Assembly: GCA_033239525.1 (NCBI GenBank)
Contig: BSYO01000016.1
Coordinates: 3,917,045 to 3,981,044 of the forward strand
Source: Nepenthes gracilis
Taxonomy: Eukaryota > Streptophyta > Magnoliopsida > Caryophyllales > Nepenthaceae
DNA length: 64,000 nt
Direction of reading: 5' to 3'
Each line of letters opens with the position of its first letter. Within the stretch, counting starts at the first letter, position 1. Position numbers and translations under genes: made by a program. Below the pieces are notes generated by a model. That model was given only the letters and a program-made list of their open reading frames with translations, was not told the DNA's origin and searched no databases. Shown here piece after piece: positions 56,701 through 64,000 of the stretch.

Positions 56701-59700
56701 AAATACCTGGAAGAGGCTCATCCCATCAAACAGAGATTGAAGAGTAAACTTATTCAAGAAACTTCATAACACTAAATAGATCAAATTCATTCAGCCAAGT
56801 TCTTGATCTCACCACTCCCTCAGTTTATCAGACTTAGGTGTTTTCTGAATTTCAGGATGACAATACAGTATATAATCTTCACCCTTCAATGGAGGGCAAG
56901 CCCAAATGTAACAACTCATGAAACCTCGTTTCTGACAATATTCAAGGTACCCGATCTGGAATGTGAATTAAATATTAGAGCCTAAAGACAAGGTAGATCT
57001 GAAAATGATCAAAAATCAGAATAAGAGGACAAAAAGATACCATTTGATTATGTTTTTAAATGGGATCACATTGTCAAATCTTACCAAAATTTCATGATAA
57101 ACAAATGTACGAAGTGCCTCCCCAGTAACTGCTTTGACTTCTGGCCTGAAATACTTAACCGAGTCTAGGTATGAAAGATAAACACGGCGATGATTTGGAG
57201 ATGGGCATTCTGATCCAAACTCCTGGACATACATGCCAAATAAGCATACTTCTACACCTTCAATCTTCTGAAACAGCAAAATTACCTGAAAAGGAATAGC
57301 CAATGCCATAAATTCATACATGGTAATGCATCCAGAAAGCGACAAAGCACTTGGAGGGGGAAGCCAAAGGCGGACTCCCCAAGCTATTAGTAGTTGTAAA
57401 AATATGGAATGCAGTAAGCTATTCCATTGCATACTTCAATTTACTTGCATTTAAAGCCTCAATCAATGTAAATTATTAGGAATAAAACAAAACCAAGTAT
57501 ACAACCTGCATACCTTTGATTTATATGGAAATTCCACAGGATAGTTCTCCTCGCGGAAAATCTCAAGGAAGCTTGGCTTCACTTCCAACTTCTTGTCAAC
57601 TGATGAGACAACTCTAACAACAATCCCTTCTGCTCCAGGAACCTGGTAATATCACGATTTTCTTTCCATGATATACGGCAGCATTTATTTAAGCAAACAT
57701 GCACAGATGCAAGAGAGTTTTAACCATGTATTAAAAAATCAATATTGGCATCAGCCATGGCCGTATCAGCATTGGCCGATTAACGGTATGTATCGCATTG
57801 GTTGAATGACAATATGTATCAGACATTGCAAATGCCAATTTTTCCTCGTAAAGGCGCATTGTGATCATAAATAACTATAGCCATATACACATAAAATGAA
57901 GCAATGGAATTCCAATCTTCAAGATTCAGTTATATGCTAAACTTGGACTACATTTTATCATATATTTATATATTTTAAAAGTTTTAGTCAATTTTGTCAT
58001 AATTGAGCTTGATATTCACTTAAATCAATGAAAAAATATCCCCAAAATTTCTAATTTATGTAAATTATATCTCCATAAAATATATTGATTTATGCTTTTT
58101 CGAAGACCTGTGTAAATGTAAAACATACAGATTTAGGCTTCCAAGAAGCAAAGAATTACAATTGTCCAACACATACCAGCTATTTGGGGACATTTGGAAT
58201 CTCGATAGATATAAAATGACATCATCAATACAGAGATATCACGATAATCTCCCAAGTATCGGAAATATCAAAATTGGGACATTAGTATCGATATTTTTAT
58301 CTATGATTTTACCTGACATTTTCAATATATATTTTAGACATCCATACCATTTGGTATTCCTGCATCTCCACCAATAATTATGTCTAGCATCCTTTTGATA
58401 TTGAAATTTCTTTCCAACAAACTGATAGACCCCGAAACTTCAAAACCATCGAAAATAGCTTGTAAAAGAGGCCTGCAAATTCTACTTCTGAAAAAGAGCA
58501 TTTGGCAGACATCTGATTAACTAGTCCCTAAAGCTCTCTTGCCAAGTGTGGCCAATGGAGAGGCTGAAACATCAATGCATCAAATTTTCTCAATAGTCTT
58601 TTGCTTTATGTTGCTTTACTTTGGGCACAATGGTTGCATTGTAAATGATTAATGAGACTGGTACGGTTAATGGACTACATATCCTCCAACGAAGAAACTT
58701 CATACCAGCAACTTAACAGCAAACATTGTCAAGGAAGAAAGTACCTCATCATAACTTTTCCCTTGGAATCTAGCTCTTTCTTGTCTTTCCAGTTTCAGTC
58801 TTTTAAATAACCGCTGCTCTATGTGGTCACTAAGTATTGTTCTAGGCAGGTCTTTGGCTCCAAGAACAGCACTCTGTGGCAGCGGTTTACGTTCCCCCTT
58901 TTCAATCTCTTGTATGTAGCAAGTAGGGCAGGTGTACTCAGCTTGTCCACCATCATTTCTCCGCCCATTGAATAAAGCACAAATCTGATGTTGCCAAGCT
59001 TCACATTTATCACATTGAACCCACTGCCAAGATAGAGAGAGAGAGTATTGCTGCTATCAGAACACTTGATTGCGACATCAAATGCAATGACAAGAGAGAT
59101 GAGGATAAATAGTTTACCCCTTCTTCAGTCTCCTCGTCATTCTTTTTTTTCTCCAGTCTGGACTTTGGAATAGCAGCTCCATCAATCACTATTGTGTCTC
59201 CACGGGCTTCATTGTAGCATGGAATACATAAATAGTGTCGGGTATCACCAGTTCCAACAGGATAATATGTGGCATTTCTCTTAATGCGAGCACCACATGG
59301 AGTACAATAAATTGGTGGTGGTTCAAAAGTAAGCCTCTCAACAGCACACAAGTGGCAGGAATTTTCACCCATATCCATCGCTTGATTCTTTTCTGCCTTC
59401 GCCTTACTCTGTAATAAGGAAAAGAAAGAAAAGCTCGACAACGGGAAAACTTGCAAATTCCACTATGTATAGGCTGGTTCTAGGACCACCATTGCCAAGT
59501 ATATCATGACTATTTTGATCTGCAGATTTCATTTATTTGGTTTAAATCATGCATCAATATCCAAGGGGTACCACAACAACTTTTAGCTGTTAATACGATG
59601 CCTTTTGAGTATGCACAAATTACGATATACAGCTCAAATGCTTGAATAGATAGGTCAACCACAAGCCTACACAATGACAAAAACATGCACACACTCATGC

Positions 59701-62700
59701 ACTAGCAGAATCACAGGGACAAACGCTCCTCACAAACACACAGACATGAACATAAACAAGCATACAAAAAAGGCACTACCAAACAATGGCTAACAATCCA
59801 AAAACAAAAATACTTACTATAAAAGCTACATGATATAGTTGAGTAGATAGTAGATACACATGCTCCAAATAAATGGTCAATAATGTGCCAAATTATGAGT
59901 ACAAAGTTGAAGAGAGTTTCATGACATACCCCCTGTTTGGCATTTTTTAAAAAGATATAATCTGCTTCTTATACTTCAAAACTTATTTTCAACACTGCAA
60001 GCAATTTGATTAATTGGAGCCAAACATAAGCTCAGTAGCACAGACCATGATCCGTTTGAAGGCATTACAATCCTCAATGTGTTGAAATATTCCAAAGTGC
60101 ATACAAATTACTTTTGCAACTTTTCACTTAAATCTAGTATATAAGGGACGCAACAGCATTTATTGAAACCTTCCAAAGTGCATACGTATTCCTTTTGCAA
60201 GTTTTCACTAAACCTCTAGTATTTAAGGATGCAACAACATTCAATGGAACTTTCATTCTGACATATTAAAGAAGACACTATATTCATTGTGATGCAGCAA
60301 TTTATAATATTTTGTGCATAGCGATATTCATGTACTGTACTGACTAAAAAATGATATTTGTGTACTTCTGCAAATGTGTGGCATGATGCATCCCTTACCC
60401 TTGGCAACCATTTTAATGATAGATTCCTTCTGACTTACCCAAAAAAAGGGAAAACTAAAGTCAATTGCATGAGTTGAGAGAGTGAAAACGAAATATGTTG
60501 ATTTATTCATTGCTAATTAATTGATAATTACATTCAAGCAACTTATTTGAATACGCACTGATCAAAAAAAAAAAAAAATTATTTTGTGTATGTAAAAGTC
60601 AGCAAGGAAAACAAATAAATAGATTTTGCAAAATGAGAATGTCCTCAGACTAACCTGGCCAACCCACTGCCTAAGACCTGAAATATGCCCCCTAATTTGC
60701 TCTGGAGTAAACAACTCTGTCAAGGATACACCCTTTATCTTTGGCTTCCCAGACCCAGCTCCAAATTCATGAGGCTGGGCTGCTGCTTCTTGCTTAGTTT
60801 CACTGCTAATTTTATCCATTTTAACAGTTTCGTGCTTAATAGTGAAAGCTAGATCATTTGATACCAAGGATCCACTGTCAGGATTTTGATTGCAGGAAGA
60901 ATCAGTGACATCTTTCTTCATCTCAGTTACTTTTGAACTGGAGCTACCATAAGTTTCTATTTTCACCTCTGGGAAGTCAGGTTTAATTTGCATGGAAGCA
61001 TCAATATTTTGGAATTCTTGAGGCTGGACATCCAGATGGGCATGAGATTCACTATCATCATGAACTGACACAAATATGCTTCCACCCTCAGACATTACAG
61101 GATGGGAGGGCAGCTCAGTCTTCAAGCGTTTGAGAGTAGGTCTTGAATCTTCTGAGGTTTCCACTGTTTGAGAAGACTTCGACATTTCTCGGACATTAGT
61201 TTCTCCAGCATCTGAGGATTTGCAGTGTCGCCTTAATGAACCAGGCAAGCACGCATCTGAATCCTGCCGAGCAAGGGCCTTCAGTAGCTGTGACTGTAGA
61301 AAGTTCTTGACAGGGACACAAACAGGACAATCAGGATCCTTGCAATGCCTGTGATGATGAAGTAGTCTCTGGGTGTGAAAACATCGTGGATATGAACAAT
61401 GGGAAGCATTACATCCTCTCATATGCCACAACAGTTTTTGTGCATTTATGCAATTAGCTTCTTGGCATTTCCCTTCTGGCGCTGCACATCCACGCGCATG
61501 GCGCAGGAACAGAAGCCATTTCTGTTGATTTCTAAATTGACGCTCTAGGTTGACATCCCCAGATCTGCAGGAGGCACCACCTGAACTTGAGAGGCCTGAT
61601 GTAGTTCTCACAGCAACAATTTGACCAATGATAGAACCTTCGGAAGGTAAATTATTGCGTTGAGCTTCATCATGGCCATTTATTCTCTGATAGAATTCCT
61701 CTTGAACCTGCTGCTCATGCAACAAATTGCCAGGTAAAGAGGTTCTATCCCCTGGATCAGCATGCAATTGACCCTGCATTAACATCTCTGTCTGTGCTCC
61801 GACGGGAAAGTCTTTAAATTCACTTTGAGACTCTGCAACTAACTGATGTGCTTGCAACAGTTGTTGAGGTTTGGGGATAGTGTAGGGCGCGTGTCCTGGG
61901 GGCCAGATGGAAGAGAAGAGAACTGAGAGCTTGTGGGATGGTTTTCAGAAGTGTTCTGCTGCAACTGGGTTTGAAATTCTGAAAGTTGGAACTGTGCAGA
62001 AACTTGTGAGTTTGGGACCTCATTAGGGCACTCCAGTTGATGTTCAGGCTTCACATGGCTACCAACATCTGCTGAAAGCTGCAATGGGCCAAAAACATCA
62101 TTCTTCAGAAGAGCATGGGGTCGCTGAGTTGCTGGCATTTGTTGTCGATGAGGCTGGTGCTGATATTGCTGCTGATGATAATGAGAGAGATTTTCTTGCC
62201 ATGAAACTGAAGATTGGAACTTCAGTTTTTCCAACTGTTCACTTGATTGAGGTCTCAAATGAGAGGCTGGCTGTGTAGTTTGCACGTTTGACTGGCTGCA
62301 TGCTATTAAGTTGGATCTGGGTGCAGTTTGCAACCTGACTTGAGTAAAATTCTGAGTATTATTCATCATTGAGCCAATGGGTGTTCCAGGACCATGGAAA
62401 CGTCCAGATCTGGTAGATTCAGTAGCACTTATTCCATATCCGTCACCTGCTAGATGACAAACATTTTAGCGAGAATCCATTCTTCTGTTAGATTACAGGT
62501 AGCATAGTAGACCCAAAAAATCCACTGATTAAGCACTACTTCATAGGAATAATGATTAGAAAAACCAGGGGATATCCACACAGGGAGAGGTGAGAGACAA
62601 GTAAGGTAGGGGAAAAATACCCTGAATAAGGGGCCGTTGATGATGATCAAACTGCTGCTGTAAAGGCTTAGGGGAACCACCAAGTGTAGTGGTCACATAG

Positions 62701-63775
62701 CTCTCAGGAGAGCCTGAACCATTCATCATTTGTAAGCTATTCCCAAATCCACCGTTTACAGATCCAGTATGGAATGCAATGGATCTCTGCTGCATTGTAG
62801 ACCTAATTCCACAACCTATTTGGCTGCCAAGGTTCTGCAAAATACGGATGTTTTGACCAACAGCATGCTGCTTTTGTGGCACTGGCTGTGGTGCCACAGA
62901 AGAGTCAGCACTGGAAAACCCACCGCAATTACTAGCAGTTTCGACATTCATAAATGCAGGATTACTAATGCCACTAAATCCAGGAGTTGGAATCATTTGG
63001 CTTGTAACTTTCTGCCCACCCATGGATACCGAGGCGTTTCCACTAGAACTAATAGAAAAATTAGGTGATGCTTGCTGGTATCCATTTGACAGAGACCCTG
63101 CAAAATGTACAATAAATCAAAATGACAAAAGAACTAAAGTTGATGACATCATCTAGTTGAGCTATGACCAGAACATCAGTTAGCTTCAGAAGAATGGAAT
63201 GTACCACTATGCATGCTGGCAAATGGCCCAGTGGCAGATGGAAACAAGGTTCCACTGCTGGTAGTTGAGGATGACATATTACTACAACCACTGGATGAAA
63301 TCACAGGAGTGTCCACTGAAGATGAAACCATCATGTCTGAATTGCGGTTGTGTTGCATACCAGGGGTAGGTATCATTGTATTGATTGGGGTAGAAGAATT
63401 TACAAATTGCGAATGTTGGGAACTCAGAGGTACTCGCTTGATTAAACCCTGCAAACGACTCTCCAGAGTATCCAAGTTCATATATTCCTCCTATCAATAC
63501 AAAAATCCACCTCATAAGCAAAAGGACTGCAAGCAGATTTGTCAGCCTAAAAACTGCAACAGGGCATTTCATTACTCTTCCCAACATAGAGACCAACACC
63601 TTAACCAGCACGACACAACATGAACAAGAAACAAAAACTATAGATATTATAGAAAACAACTACCTTCGAGGCAGCTGCCTTGAATAGTCCCCCTTCCAAA
63701 CGTTTTACAATATCCAATATCCTCTCTCGAGGTATTTCATGCGGTTGTGCCTGCCTCTGCAGTAGGAACTCATAT
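53329..63775 (-). CDS. HAC1: p300/CBP-type histone acetyltransferase, HAC1 class (5' end beyond window)
   Basis: Exons, 5' to 3': 63775-63664, 63490-63205, 63097-62621, 62446-60655, 59408-59118, 59023-58745, 57642-57514, 57285-57085, 56955-56813, 56706-56400, 56176-56037, 55549-55471, 55342-54950, 53749-53532, 53443-53329. All junction phases agree, giving about 1653 residues once a single-base frameshift near 61873-61876 is allowed for. Domain order is Q/S-rich N-terminal region, TAZ1, PHD-type zinc region, KAT11 catalytic domain, ZZ, ZZ, TAZ2, which is the plant HAC1/HAC5/HAC12 layout. The enzyme acetylates histone lysines in the nucleus as a transcriptional coactivator. Catalytic-domain words [21 protein letters not shown] and LREWY match p300, whose Trp1436 and Tyr1467 lie in the last two. 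About 80 N-terminal residues are missing past 64000. The paralog assignment (HAC1 versus HAC5/12) is not certain. Confidence 0.92.
54950..55342 (-). CDS. HAC1: HAC exon with second ZZ zinc finger
   Basis: 131 codons, phase 0 at both ends, from [20 protein letters not shown] to EARQIRVLQ. It includes [20 protein letters not shown], the plant-specific conserved block. The second ZZ is at 55015-55141 ([27 protein letters not shown]). Confidence 0.92.
55471..56176 (-). CDS. HAC1: HAC first ZZ zinc finger (two exons)
   Basis: Exon 56176-56037 encodes [20 protein letters not shown] and FQLCDK. Exon 55549-55471 continues [15 protein letters not shown] to LYP. Together they give paired Cys-x2-Cys motifs plus a His-ended tail, the ZZ fold. 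The Lys codon between CD and CY is split by the intron. Confidence 0.88.
56400..57642 (-). CDS. HAC1: HAC KAT11 acetyltransferase core (four exons)
   Basis: Exons 57642-57514 ([20 protein letters not shown]), 57285-57085 ([37 protein letters not shown]), 56955-56813 ([20 protein letters not shown]) and 56706-56400 ([43 protein letters not shown]). The Trp of YIWACPP and the Tyr of REWY, which correspond to the p300 substrate-tunnel Trp and catalytic Tyr, are both present; the REW|Y codons straddle the intron at 56706/56813. Confidence 0.92.
57643..58744 (-). other. HAC intron with dispersed AT-rich repeat
   Basis: The 1102-bp intron separates KAT11 exons. At about 57730-58380 it carries TATCG/GATAT-rich words (GGCCGATTAACGG, ATCGATATTTTTATCTATG, CATCTCCACCAAT) that recall the 4380-4525 segment of START intron 2. 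Probably a repeat of the same family. Confidence 0.4.
58745..59408 (-). CDS. HAC1: HAC PHD-type zinc region (two exons)
   Basis: Exon 59408-59118 has [18 protein letters not shown] then [12 protein letters not shown] and [12 protein letters not shown]. Exon 59023-58745 opens [19 protein letters not shown] and closes with YTCPTC. It then continues [19 protein letters not shown] and [19 protein letters not shown], the start of the KAT11 domain. Where most relatives have Trp-Trp at the junction, this copy has Gly-Trp. Confidence 0.9.
59409..60654 (-). other. HAC intron between large exon and PHD exons
   Basis: A 1246-bp AT-rich intron. One phrase around AAAGTGCATAC.TATTC.TTTTGCAA.TTTTCACT occurs twice (about 60093-60132 and 60174-60212), a local duplication. 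No other feature was seen. Confidence 0.6.
60655..62446 (-). CDS. HAC1: HAC large exon (Q-rich region and TAZ1)
   Basis: The longest exon (1792 nt). The first part is Gln/His-rich ([14 protein letters not shown] near 62170). At about 61873-61876 the open frame shifts by one base within a run of four G (plus strand): upstream runs into a stop near 61839, downstream is open to 60655. The Ser/Glu-rich stretch before the donor ends [20 protein letters not shown]. The length is one base short of a multiple that keeps phase, which supports a one-base loss. Confidence 0.88.
61297..61530 (-). other. TAZ1 zinc finger of HAC
   Basis: Translated [15 protein letters not shown], then [33 protein letters not shown] and [11 protein letters not shown]. 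The regular Cys/His spacing (HxxxCxxxxC type) binds three zinc ions in TAZ domains and mediates contact with transcription factors. Confidence 0.88.
62621..63775 (-). CDS. HAC1: HAC N-terminal exons (three exons)
   Basis: Exon 63775-63664 encodes [20 protein letters not shown] and [13 protein letters not shown], the conserved N-terminal helix region. Exon 63490-63205 starts [18 protein letters not shown]. Exon 63097-62621 is Gly/Ser/Gln-rich with MIPTPGF-type words. All acceptors and donors are GT-AG. Confidence 0.88.
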
Positions 63776-64000
63776 CTGGAAGTAAGAACATAAAGATATT
63801 TTTAGTATTGAGTGTATGCACGAAAGCACTTTCCTAAGAAAACAAATACACAAGTGTAATGTCCACTATAGAAATATTTGGCATTTATTATAGTTAGAAA
63901 TAAACAGGTATATATATTACTACCTAGATTTATAGAGTTAGCATTGCAAGTTGCAACAACATAATTAAATTATTAATGAATCACCACGAAAAAAAAAAAA

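Noticed and set aside
62769..63068. A 99-codon plus-strand ORF
   Set aside because: Antisense shadow of a HAC N-terminal exon.
1..64000. CRISPR array, operon or prokaryotic defence system
   Set aside because: No regularly spaced repeats with unique spacers and no bacterial gene layout; the repeats seen are LTRs, minisatellites and segment duplications of a plant genome.

Overview
This is plant nuclear DNA, almost certainly from a eudicot. The evidence is GT-AG introns, two plant-type multi-exon genes, layered LTR retrotransposons, and a block of organellar DNA carrying a plastid rbcL piece. Very large transposon-filled introns in an otherwise intact gene suggest a woody dicot such as grapevine, but that is only a guess. 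I found no prokaryotic genes, CRISPR array or operon.

Two real genes converge tail to tail. Gene 1 (+, about 290-51676) is a START-domain lipid-binding protein with membrane segments at both ends. I could rebuild all six exons with consistent splice phases (369 codons). Its 1.1 kb of coding sequence is spread over 51.4 kb because introns 3 (21.3 kb) and 5 (23.2 kb) are packed with transposons. Gene 2 (-, 53329 to beyond 64000) is a p300/CBP-type histone acetyltransferase of the plant HAC1 class. Fifteen exons give about 1653 codons: Q-rich N-terminal region, TAZ1, PHD, KAT11, ZZ, ZZ, TAZ2. Its first exon(s) lie past the right edge, and one single-base frameshift is apparent.

Intron 3 holds a degenerate Ty1/copia element (-, 8097-25436). 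Inside it are two later insertions: about 7.1 kb of organellar, probably mitochondrial, DNA (about 11190-18300) lying exactly between the copia protease and integrase, and a Ty3/gypsy element (-, about 18670-24575) inserted next to the copia gag zinc knuckle. The organellar block carries a plastid rbcL 5' fragment and a group II intron domain V, so the DNA appears to have moved from plastid to mitochondrion to nucleus.

Intron 5 is a three-layer nest. A Del/Tekay-like gypsy element (+, about 28450-50988) has a second, Tat/Athila-like gypsy element (-, 33337-48533) inserted in its 3' LTR. That one in turn contains a short-bodied LTR element (-, 36838-44009) with long LTRs, PBS, PPT and a near-perfect target site duplication. 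Removing the nest leaves only about 0.7 kb of intron.

The smaller introns contain a candidate terminal-inverted-repeat transposon (4709-5443), dispersed repeats, local tandem duplications and a long microsatellite. I see no wholly new biological system. The points most worth following up are the nested organelle-DNA insertion, the continued integrity of the giant START gene, its GC-AG intron, and the HAC frameshift.
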